From Kitasatospora sp. NBC_01266 (GTDB taxonomy: Bacteria > Actinomycetota > Actinomycetes > Streptomycetales > Streptomycetaceae), in contig NZ_CP108458.1 of NCBI RefSeq assembly GCF_036242395.1, forward strand, positions 7,130,001-7,194,000: a stretch of DNA of 64,000 nt, in the 5' to 3' direction. Shown here in pieces: positions 23,630 to 31,906 of the stretch. Within the stretch, counting starts at the first letter, position 1, and every line of letters starts with the position of its first letter. The notes under the pieces are model-generated. The model was not told the DNA's origin, did not search any database, and worked only from the letters and a program-made list of their open reading frames with translations. The translations under genes and the position numbers were made by a program.

Positions 23630-25300
23630 GTGAACGGGGGCGGAGCGCTGGGCGGCAAGCTGGCCGCGGTCGCCCTGGCCGCGGACGGCGAGGTGACGCT
23701 GACGCTGACCTCCTGGGACCCGTCGGCGGTGGTCCCGCCCGCGGAGCCCGCCACTGCTGACGGCACGACGGACGACACCGGGGCGGTCACCGCGCGCACC
23801 GTCGACCGGCTGCGCGAGCTCGCCGGCCGGTTCGCCGCGGCCACCGCGGACGAGGCGCACGACCTCTTCGCCGATGCCTTCGGCCTCTACGGCGCGCGGC
23901 ACTTCGGCATCGCCCCCGAGCCGCACCGGGCCGACCTCGGCGAGGTCAGCTGGTGGCACGGGCCGACGGTCGGTCAGCGCTCGCTGCCCGGCGCGCGCCG
24001 CGCCCGGCGCGCCGCCCGCGCCGTCCGGGGCGCCGCCGCCTCCGCCGTCGCCGGGCGGCACCGCAAGCCGGAGCCGGCCGCCGCGACCGGTCCCGCCGCG
24101 CTCGCCGCCGAACGGCGCGCCGCCGCCCGGATGCTGCTCGCGCACCCGCTGGTCACCGCCACCGGCCCGCACGCGCAGGCCTTCCCGTTGATCTGCCGTC
24201 ACGCCGACTGGCTCACCGGCCGGTTCGCCGAACTGCTCGGCTACCCGCTCACCGTCACCGGCACCTTCGCCCGGCTGACCAAGGCCGCGCTCGGCCCGAC
24301 CGCGCCGCGCCGCCTCAGCGTGGCCGGCACCCCGTGCACCCCGGGGCAGTACGCGGCCCTGGCCGGGGCCCTGGCCACGCTGCTCACCGGGCCGATCCGC
24401 CGGCCCGGCACCGAACTGGCGGCCGAACTCACGGCCGAACTCACGGTGCGGCCGGCGGCCGAACCCGCTGACGAGGCCGAGTCGGCGGCGTCGGGGGAGC
24501 GGGCCGATGACACGGTCAGCGCGGTGCTCGAGGTACTGACGCGCTGGCAGGTGCTCACCGAGGAGGCCCCCGCCGGGGTGTTCGTGGTGGACCGGGAACT
24601 GCTCGGGGCCGTGCTGGCCGGTTGCTGCCCGGCCCGGCCGCAGGATCCACCGCCGCCGCGCACCACGATTCCGGTGGCGGTGCGGCGCCGGCTGGTCGAG
24701 ACCCCGGTGGTGCTCTTCGAGGAGCTCACCGGGCTGGAGCGGGAGTGGCTCTGGGAGTCCCGCGCGCGGGAGGCGGGAGTGTTCGCGGACTTCCTCGGGC
24801 TCACCACCGAGATCCGCCGCGAGGGCATCGCGCTGCTCGACCCGGCCGGCGAGCTGACCGACCTGCGGCTGCCCGGCCCCGGCCCGCTCGCGCACGCGGC
24901 GCTGCTGCTGGTCGAACGGCTGGTCGACGAGCTCCGTCCGCTGCCCGCCGAGGAACCCGGCACGCGGGCCCAGCAGCCCACACCGCCCAGCGGCGTGCCG
25001 ATCGCCGAGGCGCTGATAGACGGCATCCTCGGCGATCTGGCCGACCAGTACGACACCGACGACCGGGTCAGGGAACAGCACGTCGCCCACTGGCGCCGCG
25101 CCCACCTGGCCGACCGGGCCGCGTTCCGGCGCGAGGTGCTCGCCCTGCTGCACGCGATGCGGTTGATCGCCCCGAGCACGCCGGACGGCGGCTGCGGGAC
25201 GGCCAGGGGCGGTTGGCGCCTGCTCGCCCCGGCGGCCCGCTACGCGGCGCCGCTCGAGCTGGGGGAGACCGGCGGCACCGGTCGGCACTCGCGGCGCTGA
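23630..25300 (+). CDS. Orphan Wadjet-type protein: JetA C-terminal segment fused to JetB (DUF2398/TIGR02678)
   Basis: A 556-residue protein. About residues 150-556 match the JetB-like TIGR02678 (DUF2398) family: RRAAARMLLAHPLVTA, the LICRHADWLTGRFAELLGY block, LTVTGTFARL, RRLVETPVVLFEELTGLEREWLW, IRREGIALLDPAGELTDLRLPG and HVAHWRRAHLADRAAFRREVL. The preceding segment DAFGLYGARHFG then SWWHGPTV resembles the C-terminal end of TIGR02677 (DUF2397, JetA-like). In intact systems JetA and JetB are separate genes followed by the SMC-like JetC and the nuclease JetD. Neither follows here; a small membrane protein gene and a transporter do. GTG 23630 has GGAGGGG just upstream and was chosen over GTG 23606. 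It is either a relic or a domesticated solo protein. Identification is by remembered family motifs. Confidence 0.7.
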   Translation: MNGGGALGGKLAAVALAADGEVTLTLTSWDPSAVVPPAEPATADGTTDDTGAVTARTVDRLRELAGRFAAATADEAHDLFADAFGLYGARHFGIAPEPHRADLGEVSWWHGPTVGQRSLPGARRARRAARAVRGAAASAVAGRHRKPEPAAATGPAALAAERRAAARMLLAHPLVTATGPHAQAFPLICRHADWLTGRFAELLGYPLTVTGTFARLTKAALGPTAPRRLSVAGTPCTPGQYAALAGALATLLTGPIRRPGTELAAELTAELTVRPAAEPADEAESAASGERADDTVSAVLEVLTRWQVLTEEAPAGVFVVDRELLGAVLAGCCPARPQDPPPPRTTIPVAVRRRLVETPVVLFEELTGLEREWLWESRAREAGVFADFLGLTTEIRREGIALLDPAGELTDLRLPGPGPLAHAALLLVERLVDELRPLPAEEPGTRAQQPTPPSGVPIAEALIDGILGDLADQYDTDDRVREQHVAHWRRAHLADRAAFRREVLALLHAMRLIAPSTPDGGCGTARGGWRLLAPAARYAAPLELGETGGTGRHSRR

Positions 25301-25381
25301 CCGGGCGGGCGGCGGGGGGAAACGGCACTGACGGTCCGTCGGTCGACGAACCGTCAGGTCGGTGGAGGCCGGAGCGTCAGG

Positions 25382-25639
25382 TCAGTGGAGGCCGGCTTCC
25401 GCCGTGACACTGGTCCGGTGCTGGACGGTCTCCACCGTGGCGCCCACGCCGAGGCTGCCGAGCGCCACCGAGGCGGCCACGGCGGCACAGGCCAGGTAGC
25501 GGCGGTGTCGCTTGGGCAGCGGGAAGCGCGGCGCCTCCGCGGCGGGGTCCGCGAGGTCGAGCGTGCCCGGGGTTTCCGGGGTGAGGGGCTCCACCGGGCG
25601 GCGGAGCGGCGGGAGCGATTCGTCCATGATGGTCAGCAT
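25382..25639 (-). CDS. Small single-pass membrane protein, unknown function
   Basis: An 85-residue protein with a Pro-rich cytoplasmic N-terminus, a basic KRHRR segment and one hydrophobic helix (about residues 47-68, YLACAAVAASVALGSLGVGA), followed by a short external tail. I do not recognise a family. The start could be ATG 25639 or ATG 25627. Codon bias supports it being coding. It lies alone between the JetB-like gene (convergent) and the BASS transporter (same strand). Confidence 0.5.
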   Translation of the reverse strand: MLTIMDESLPPLRRPVEPLTPETPGTLDLADPAAEAPRFPLPKRHRRYLACAAVAASVALGSLGVGATVETVQHRTSVTAEAGLH

Positions 25640-25835
25640 TCCAGTCAGGTGTTAAACGATGACTACACAGGGGTGAACTCCGTACCCGCGGGACACGGCG
25701 ATTCGGAACGGCCCACGGGGGTCGCGACCTGGGCCGATCCGCTGCCCAGGTGCCTGGCCGAGGGTCCACCCGGGACCTAGCGTCCGGCTTGAGCGAGGCT
25801 TTGGCGCCCCTCAAGCGCTCGCCGTGGATCCGGGC

Positions 25836-26930
25836 TCAAGCGGTGCGCCGCCGCAGCATGGTGGGCACGGCGGCGGCCAGCAACTGCTGCGCCATGCCGT
25901 AGAAGAAGATCGGCAGCAGCACCGCCGGGTGGCCGCCGAACTGGCTGCCGGCCAGGGCCGCGGCCGCGCTGGTGTTGTTCATCCCGGTGGCCAGGGTCAG
26001 CGCCGCCGCTTCGCCGGGGCGGGGGTGCGCGCGCCGGGCCGCGAACCAGGCGCACCAGCCGACCGCGAAGGGTGCCGCGCAGACCGCCGCGCCGGCCACC
26101 AGCGCCAGCGTGACCAGGGCCGGGTCGGGCTTCACCGCGATCTCACCGAAGACACCGGCGGCGTTCAGCGCGGTCAGACCGAGCGCGTTCAGCAGGCCCA
26201 GCAGCCGCACCCAGGGCAACGCCCGGGCCCTGGGCCGCCCGCCGCGCGGCCGGCCGGTGATCCGACGGGCCGTCAGCCCGGCCAGACACGGCGCGGCCAC
26301 CCACAGCAGCATGAACCGGCAGGTGCCGTCGGCGAGCGCGAGGCTGTTGAGCACCGCGCGCGGACCCGGCGTCTCCGGCTCCTCGGCCAGGGCCAGGCCG
26401 AGCGGCACGGTGAGCGGGCTGAGCAGCGTGGTGGCCAGCACCAGGCCCAGGCTCAGCGAGGCGTCGGCCGCCGCCTTGGCGCCCCAGGTCTGGGCGGCAC
26501 CGGCCACCGGCATGGTGGCGGTCAGCGAGAGCCCGACCACCAGCCAGAGGGCCTGGTGCTGCTCCGGCCACCAGTCGGCGGCCCGCTCGGCGCCGAGCAG
26601 CACCACCATCCGCAGTACCAGCGCCACGCCGAGCCCGGCCATCAGCAGTCCGGGCCGCAGCAGCGCGCGGGCCAGGTCGGCCAGTCGCACCTCGAAGCCG
26701 CCGATGAACATCGCGGTCACCAGCATCAGCATCGGCGGTGTGATGCCCGGCAGCGGATGGCAGTGCCGCAGCAGCGCGACCGGGCCGTGCAGCACGCAGC
26801 CGGCCACGCAGGCCAGCACGGTGACCGGGGCGAGCCTGGCCCGCACGGCGCGGTCGGTGGCGGCTCCGCGCCGCCCGTAGGGGAGCAGCAGGGGGCGCGG
26901 GGCGGTGACGTCGACCGGCGGGACGGACAT
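25836..26930 (-). CDS. BASS-type (bile acid:sodium symporter-like) transporter
   Basis: A 364-residue membrane protein with about ten hydrophobic segments. The pattern of an early ITPPMLMLVTAMFIGGFEV segment, a mid LSLTATMPVAGAAQTW and a C-terminal ATGMNNTSAAAALAG is typical of the SBF/BASS fold, in which the crossing helices bind sodium and an organic anion. Substrate cannot be inferred. ATG 26930 was chosen over an upstream ATG at 26978 that would add a non-conserved leader. Two palindromic sites lie 54-88 bp upstream, so it is probably regulated by a dedicated repressor. Confidence 0.72.
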   Translation of the reverse strand: MSVPPVDVTAPRPLLLPYGRRGAATDRAVRARLAPVTVLACVAGCVLHGPVALLRHCHPLPGITPPMLMLVTAMFIGGFEVRLADLARALLRPGLLMAGLGVALVLRMVVLLGAERAADWWPEQHQALWLVVGLSLTATMPVAGAAQTWGAKAAADASLSLGLVLATTLLSPLTVPLGLALAEEPETPGPRAVLNSLALADGTCRFMLLWVAAPCLAGLTARRITGRPRGGRPRARALPWVRLLGLLNALGLTALNAAGVFGEIAVKPDPALVTLALVAGAAVCAAPFAVGWCAWFAARRAHPRPGEAAALTLATGMNNTSAAAALAGSQFGGHPAVLLPIFFYGMAQQLLAAAVPTMLRRRTA

Positions 26931-26983
26931 GGCTGAGGGGCCTTCGGCTGGACAGAAAAGCGTCTGCCAGCATGCCACGGATC

Positions 26984-27018
26984 TGACGTTGCGTGATATC
27001 TGAATGACGCTGCGTCAT
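26984..27018 (-). promoter_or_regulatory. Twin operator-like palindromes upstream of BASS transporter
   Basis: TGACGCTGCGTCA lies within a perfect 7+1+7 palindrome at 27004-27018. A near copy, TGACGTTGCGTGA, lies at 26984-26996. The repeats start 21 bp apart, two helical turns, which suits cooperative binding of a dimeric regulator. Confidence 0.5.
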
Positions 27019-27083
27019 GGTCTGCGAGGCGCTGCCGTCCAGCGCTGCCAACGGAATCGGTGGCCGGGCGGGGCGCCGCCCTT

Positions 27084-27314
27084 TCACCCGGACGGTGGAG
27101 TCTCGCCGTTCGCCGCCACCGGCGCCGGTGCGCCGCCCGACGGGGGTGCCGCGTCGCCGACCGCCACCCGCACCGCCTCCCGCAGCCCGTGCGCGGAGTG
27201 GAAGCGCGGCGGCCCGGCGGCCGGGTCGGTCCGCAGCTCCTTGACCAGCGCCACGCAGAGTCCGAGCATCACCACCACGAACGGCAGCGCGACCAGGATG
27301 GTGGCGAAAGCCAC
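27084..27314 (-). CDS. Small membrane protein in operon with tesB
   Basis: A 76-residue protein starting at GTG 27314, with an N-terminal hydrophobic helix (about 3-24, FATILVALPFVVVMLGLCVALV) and a hydrophilic Pro/Ala-rich tail. It begins 19 bp after the tesB stop, so it is probably co-transcribed. No family recognised. Confidence 0.5.
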   Translation of the reverse strand: MAFATILVALPFVVVMLGLCVALVKELRTDPAAGPPRFHSAHGLREAVRVAVGDAAPPSGGAPAPVAANGETPPSG

Positions 27315-27333
27315 CCCCGGGCCCGACGCGCCG

Positions 27334-28284
27334 TCAGGCGGACGGGTGCCGGGACGGGCGCCGCTCGCGCAGCAGGGTCTCCTGCACCGCCGAGGCGACC
27401 AGCTGTCCGTCCCGGCTGTAGAACTCGCCGAGCGACAGCCCCCGCCCGTCCGAGACCGACGGGCTGCGCTGGGCGAACAGCAGCCACTCGTCCGCCCGGA
27501 ACGGCCGGTGGAACCACATCGCGTGGTCCAGCGAGGCCATGGTGAGCAGCGGCGGTTCGCTGCGCTGGAACCGGTGCGGCTGCAGGTGCAGCGCGCTGGT
27601 GGCGGCCAGCGTCAGGTCGGAGAGGTAGGTCAGGGCGCAGACGTGCAGCAGGCCGTCGTCGGGCAGCGGCGAGCCGGTGCGCAGCCAGACGAACTGCTGC
27701 GGCACTCCCTCGACCTCGGGCGGCAGGCCGGGGGCGTCCGGCGGGATGAAGCGGATGTCCAGCGAGTGGAAGCCGGCCGCCCGGTCGAAGTCCTCCGGTG
27801 CGGCCCGGGCCCACTCCGGCAGCGGGTCGGGCAGGTCCTCCGGGGCCGGCACCGGCGGCATGGTGCGCTGGCGCTCGCCCGACTCCTCGGCCCGCTTGAC
27901 CGAGGCCGACAGGGTGAAGATCGCCTCACCGCGCTGAACCGCCGTCACCCGCCGGGTGGCGTAGGAGAGTCCGTCCCGGATCCGCTCCACCTGGTAGATG
28001 ATCGGTCTGGTCGGGTCGCCGGGCCGCAGGAAGTAGCCGTGCAGCGAGTGCACCGCGCGGCCGGCGGGCAGCGTGCGGCCGCTCGCGATCAGCGCCTGGG
28101 CCGCCACCTGGCCGCCGAAGGCCCGCAGCGGGGCGCCGGCGTGGCACCGGCCCCGGTACAGGTTCTCGTCGAGCTCCTCGACCCGCAGCAGGTCGAGGAA
28201 GGAGCGGACCCCGGCGTCGGCCGGCTGCTCGCCGGCCTGCTCCGGCTGGTCCGTCCGGTGGTCCCGTGTCGGTGCGTCTGCCAT
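27334..28284 (-). CDS. tesB: Acyl-CoA thioesterase II (TesB family)
   Basis: A 316-residue double-hotdog enzyme hydrolysing acyl-CoA to free acid and CoA. Family features are the N-terminal LYRGRCHAGAPLRAFGGQVAAQALIAS, VHSLHGYFLRPGDPTRPIIYQVERIRDG, and the C-terminal block ASLDHAMWFHRPFRADEWLLF (active-site Asp) with SRDGQLVASAVQETLLR. ATG 28284 gives a start consistent with family length; the longer upstream open frame is antisense to the DUF389 gene. Divergent from that gene, 73 bp apart. Confidence 0.93.
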   Translation of the reverse strand: MADAPTRDHRTDQPEQAGEQPADAGVRSFLDLLRVEELDENLYRGRCHAGAPLRAFGGQVAAQALIASGRTLPAGRAVHSLHGYFLRPGDPTRPIIYQVERIRDGLSYATRRVTAVQRGEAIFTLSASVKRAEESGERQRTMPPVPAPEDLPDPLPEWARAAPEDFDRAAGFHSLDIRFIPPDAPGLPPEVEGVPQQFVWLRTGSPLPDDGLLHVCALTYLSDLTLAATSALHLQPHRFQRSEPPLLTMASLDHAMWFHRPFRADEWLLFAQRSPSVSDGRGLSLGEFYSRDGQLVASAVQETLLRERRPSRHPSA

Positions 28285-28357
28285 CCGCTCATGGTGGCAG
28301 AACGCGCCCCGGGGCACTGTGAACGGGGTTACCCGCCGTACCTCCCGAGAGGTCCCC

Positions 28358-29305
28358 GTGCTGCACCTGCGCCTGATCGTCCCCACCGGCCTGCGCCGCG
28401 CCGTGCTCGACGTACTGGACGACAGCGTCGGCGTCACCCACGTCGCCCGGCTGCCCGACGCGGCGCTGCGGCCGCCCGGCGACCTGGTCCTGTGCGACGT
28501 GGCCCGGGAGGCGGCCGACGAGCTGCTCGGCCGGCTGCGCGCCACCGGGCTGGCCGAGCACGGCGCGATCGACGTGGCGCCGCTGGAGCTGACCATCTCG
28601 GCGGCGGCCCGGCAGGCCGAGCTGGCGGCCCCGGGGGAGAGCTCGGACGCGGTGGTCTGGGAGTCGGTCACCGAGATCACCAACGAGGAGTCCGCCCTCT
28701 CCTACACCTACCTCGCCTTCATCGTCACCGCGACCATGCTCGCCGCCTGCGGGGTGGTGCTGGACAGCTCGGTGCTGGTGGTCGGGGCGATGGTGGTGGG
28801 GCCCGAGTTCGGCCCGCTGGCCGGCCTGTGCGTGGCGATCGTCCAGCGCCGCGGCCGGCCCGCGCTGCGGTCGCTGGACGCGCTGATCGGCGGCTTCGTG
28901 CTGGCGATCGCGCTGACCATCCTGTTCGCGCTGATGATGGACGGCCTGGGCCTGTTCACCGAGGCGGAGTTCGCCGCCCAGCGGCCGAACACCGCCTTCA
29001 TCTGGCAGCCGGACGCGCTCTCCTTCGTGGTGGCGTTCCTGGCGGGCATCGCCGGGCTGCTCTCACTCACCTCCGCCAAGTTCGGCGCGCTGGTGGGGGT
29101 GGCGATCTCGGTGACCACGGTGCCGGCGGCGGCCAACGCGGCGGTGGCGCTGGCCTACGGCAGGTTCGCGCAGGCCCGCGGGTCGAGCCTGCAGCTGCTG
29201 ATCAACCTGCTGGGCATCGTGCTCGCCGGGGTGCTGACGCTGCTGGTGCAGCGGGCGGCGTGGCGGCCGGCGCGCCGCCGCCGCGCCGCCGCGCGGGCCG
29301 ACTGA
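28358..29305 (+). CDS. DUF389 domain membrane protein
   Basis: A 315-residue protein with a ~105-residue cytoplasmic N-terminal domain and five or six transmembrane helices. The hallmark region is SALSYTYLAFIVTATMLAACGVVLDSSVLVVGAMVVGPEFGPLAG, typical of DUF389 (TIGR00341-like) proteins of unknown function. GTG 28358 follows a GAGAGG ribosome-binding site. Convergent with the MBL-fold gene with only 3 bp between the stops. Confidence 0.88.
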   Translation: MLHLRLIVPTGLRRAVLDVLDDSVGVTHVARLPDAALRPPGDLVLCDVAREAADELLGRLRATGLAEHGAIDVAPLELTISAAARQAELAAPGESSDAVVWESVTEITNEESALSYTYLAFIVTATMLAACGVVLDSSVLVVGAMVVGPEFGPLAGLCVAIVQRRGRPALRSLDALIGGFVLAIALTILFALMMDGLGLFTEAEFAAQRPNTAFIWQPDALSFVVAFLAGIAGLLSLTSAKFGALVGVAISVTTVPAAANAAVALAYGRFAQARGSSLQLLINLLGIVLAGVLTLLVQRAAWRPARRRRAAARAD

Positions 29306-29308
29306 CCG

Positions 29309-30511
29309 TCAGGCCGGCACCTCGTCCTCGTGGGTCGGGACGGGCTCGGCCGCCGGGGTCTGCGCGAGTTCCTCGACCGGCTCGGGCAGGGCCGCCACCG
29401 CCCGCCACCACAGGCGCGGGGCCGGCGGCTCGGCGGGCTCGAAGGGCGCGCCGGGCAGCGGCACCGCCACCGTGGCGCCGAGCTCGGCGGCGGCGGCCAG
29501 GGTGCGCTCGGCGGGCTCCTCCCAGGGGTGCGGTGCCAGGTTGAAGGTGGCCCAGTGGATCGGCAGCAGCACCCCGCCGCGCACGTCCAGGTGGGCCCGC
29601 ACCCCCTCCTCGGGGGTCATGTGCACCTCGGGCCAGAACCTGCTGTAGGCGCCGACCTGGGTCATCGTCGCGTCGAACGGGCCGAGCAGCTCGCCGATCC
29701 GCTCGAAGCCGGGGAAGTAGCCGGTGTCCCCGCTGTGGAAGACCCGGTGCCCGGGGCCGGCCACCGCCCAGGAGGCCCAGAGCATCATCGGGTCGGTGCG
29801 CGGGCCGCGGCTGCAGTAGTGCCGGGCCGGGGTGGCGGTCAGCGTCAGCCCGGCCAGCTCGGCCGACTCCCACCAGTCCAGCTCGGTGATCCGCTCGGCC
29901 GGCACGCCCCAGTGCTCCAGGTGCGCGCCCACCCCGAGCGGGGCGGCGAACCGGGCGCCGGAGCCGATCAGTGACCGGATCGTCGTCATGTCCAGGTGGT
30001 CGTAGTGGTCGTGGGAGATCACCACCACATCCACCGGGCCCAGGTCGGCCAGCCGGATCGGCACCGGGTGCAGCCGCTTGGGACCGATCCCGGGGAACGG
30101 CGAGCAGCGCACCCCCCAGACCGGGTCGAAGAGCACCCGGCGGCCGTCCAGCTCCACCAGCACGGTGGCGTGGCCCAGCCAGGTCAGCCGCAGGCCCGAG
30201 GCGGGCGGGGTGGCGAGCTCGGCCGCGTTCAGCCGGTGCACCGGGATCGGGCGGGCGGGCACCCGGCGGGCCTTGTCGGCGGCGAGCTGGGCGCGGGTGA
30301 TCTCCAGCGGGGAGCGCTCGTAGACCAGCCGCCGGGTCGGCACCGGGTTGCGGAAGGCGCCGTCCGTGAAGTTGGGGCTGCGCAGGATCCGCTCCAGGCG
30401 GGCGCCGGCGGGGTAGGCGCCGAAGGCGTCCGTCCGGATCCGTCGCCAGCCGGCGGCCGTCAGACCACGAAGGTCGGTGAGTCGGGACGTGCTGGGGGCG
30501 GGGCCGGGCAC
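29309..30511 (-). CDS. MBL-fold metallohydrolase (NAPE-PLD/UlaG-like)
   Basis: A 400-residue protein with a ~110-residue N-terminal region followed by a metallo-beta-lactamase domain. Metal ligands are visible as LTWLGHATVLVE, VVISHDHYDHLD, FHSGDTGYFPG and a late IHWATFNLAPHPWEEP. The pattern resembles N-acylphosphatidylethanolamine phospholipase D-like and UlaG-like hydrolases; substrate is unknown. GTG 30511 has AGGAGG five bases upstream. Confidence 0.88.
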   Translation of the reverse strand: MPGPAPSTSRLTDLRGLTAAGWRRIRTDAFGAYPAGARLERILRSPNFTDGAFRNPVPTRRLVYERSPLEITRAQLAADKARRVPARPIPVHRLNAAELATPPASGLRLTWLGHATVLVELDGRRVLFDPVWGVRCSPFPGIGPKRLHPVPIRLADLGPVDVVVISHDHYDHLDMTTIRSLIGSGARFAAPLGVGAHLEHWGVPAERITELDWWESAELAGLTLTATPARHYCSRGPRTDPMMLWASWAVAGPGHRVFHSGDTGYFPGFERIGELLGPFDATMTQVGAYSRFWPEVHMTPEEGVRAHLDVRGGVLLPIHWATFNLAPHPWEEPAERTLAAAAELGATVAVPLPGAPFEPAEPPAPRLWWRAVAALPEPVEELAQTPAAEPVPTHEDEVPA

Positions 30512-30564
30512 GGCACCTCCTAGGAGCGGGACGTCAACGGCGCCGCTGTGCCGGCGGCACCACG

Positions 30565-30600
30565 TCGGGCGGGCACCGGTGTGGCGTGGTGCCCGCCCGA
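30565..30600 (-). terminator. 13-bp perfect hairpin between MaoC and MBL genes
   Basis: Arms 30565-30577 and 30588-30600 (TCGGGCGGGCACC and complement) enclose a 10-nt loop, 129 bp after the maoC stop and 54 bp before the MBL start. It probably ends maoC transcription and insulates the MBL gene. Confidence 0.6.
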
Positions 30601-30728
30601 TACGATCAACACCTCATCGGGAGACTACCGGGCGCGCGGTGGGCGAGCGCGGTGGATCGCTTGAACGGCCCGCCGTTCGGGGCCGGTCGACAGTACGTCA
30701 GGTCGCCCCGGGGCCGGCGGCGGCAGTG

Positions 30729-31181
30729 TCAGAGGTAGAAGCGGGTGATCGCCTCCGCGACGCAGTGCGGCTTGGCGCTCGCCTCGCTGGCGATGGTGAA
30801 CCGCACCACGGCCTGCTGCCCGCCGGTCACCTCGGTCACCGAGAGCAGCTCGGCGGTGGCCCGGATCGGCGTGCCGACCGGCAGCGGGGCGGGGAACCGC
30901 ACCTTGTCCGAGCCGTAGTTGATGGCCATCTTGATCCCCTCCACGCCGTAGCACTCCTTGGCCAGCAGCGGGATCAGCGAGAGGGTCAGGTAGCCGTGCG
31001 CGATCGGCCCGCCGAACGGGCCCGTCTTGGCGCGCTCGGGGTCGACGTGGATCCACTGGTGGTCGCCGGTCGCCTCGGCGAACAGGTTGACCTGCTCCTG
31101 CGTGACGGTGTGCCAGGCGCTGCGGCCGAGCTCGGTGCCGACCGCCGCGGTCAGCTCGTCGAGGGTGGCGAAGATCGTCAT
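30729..31181 (-). CDS. MaoC family (R)-hydratase
   Basis: A 150-residue single hot-dog protein. The catalytic block is LFAEATGDHQWIHVDPERA (Asp and His dyad), followed by FGGPIAHGYLTLSLIPLL and the MaoC tail. It hydrates trans-2-enoyl-CoA or acts as a small dehydratase in fatty-acid or polyketide precursor metabolism. Transcribed alone toward the MBL gene. Confidence 0.92.
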   Translation of the reverse strand: MTIFATLDELTAAVGTELGRSAWHTVTQEQVNLFAEATGDHQWIHVDPERAKTGPFGGPIAHGYLTLSLIPLLAKECYGVEGIKMAINYGSDKVRFPAPLPVGTPIRATAELLSVTEVTGGQQAVVRFTIASEASAKPHCVAEAITRFYL

Positions 31182-31267
31182 GCTGCGCTCCTGAGGTTGG
31201 TCGGGGGCTCGGGCGGGCCGTGGCCCTGGGGCCCGGCCGCCCCCGGGAGCGTAGTCCTACCGGCCGG

Positions 31268-31738
31268 TCACCCGGCGTCGGGGTGGTGGTGCCCGGGCGG
31301 CGCGCTGTGCGCGTAGTGCGGCTGGCCGCCGGGCGGCGACAGGCGGCGACCGGAGACCAGCTCGGCGCTGAGCAGCACGAACATCGGCTCCTGGTCGGTC
31401 ACCCAGAGTCGCGGGCCGTCGCGCAGCAGCGCGGCCCTGCGCTCGGCGTCGCGGACCAGCTCGACGGGCCCGTGCACCACCACGCTCCAGCCGGTCCGGC
31501 CCTGCGCGTCGAGGTGATCGGCCTGGAAGGCGGCCACCGTGCCGTCCAGGGCGCGGGCCAGGCTGCTGACGGGCAGCATCGCGAGCGCCAGCCGGCCGTC
31601 GGCGGCCAGCGTGAAGGGGACCGGGAGGACTCTCAGCAGCGCGTGCTCGGTGTACACCACGCGTCCGATGGGCACGGTGCTGAGCAGCCGCAGGCATTCT
31701 GCCTCGCTGAGATCCTCGATACGGTCGACCAGGTCCAT
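31268..31738 (-). CDS. Pyridoxamine 5'-phosphate oxidase-like flavin-binding protein
   Basis: A 156-residue split-barrel protein (LVDRIEDLSEAECLRLLSTVPIGRVVYTEHALLRVLPVPFTL in outline, then HLDAQGRTGWSVVVHGPVELV) of the small actinobacterial PPOX_2-like group. These often bind FMN, F420 or haem and their reactions are mostly unknown. ATG 31738 has no clear ribosome-binding site and may be leaderless. Divergent from the first caspase-like gene, so it may share a control region with the pilus cluster. Confidence 0.78.
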   Translation of the reverse strand: MDLVDRIEDLSEAECLRLLSTVPIGRVVYTEHALLRVLPVPFTLAADGRLALAMLPVSSLARALDGTVAAFQADHLDAQGRTGWSVVVHGPVELVRDAERRAALLRDGPRLWVTDQEPMFVLLSAELVSGRRLSPPGGQPHYAHSAPPGHHHPDAG

Positions 31739-31906
31739 ACACCCGATGGTGCGCCCGTCGCGGGCCGGCCAGTAGGGCCCATGGTCCCGGAGCCGGCAGG
31801 AGAGCCCCCCCTGGAGACCAGGGGGCGGCTGGCTGTACCTCGCGGTGGACGGGTGCGGCAGAGTGGCGACCAACGGGGACGAGTACGGCGAAGAGGGGTG
31901 CGGGCA

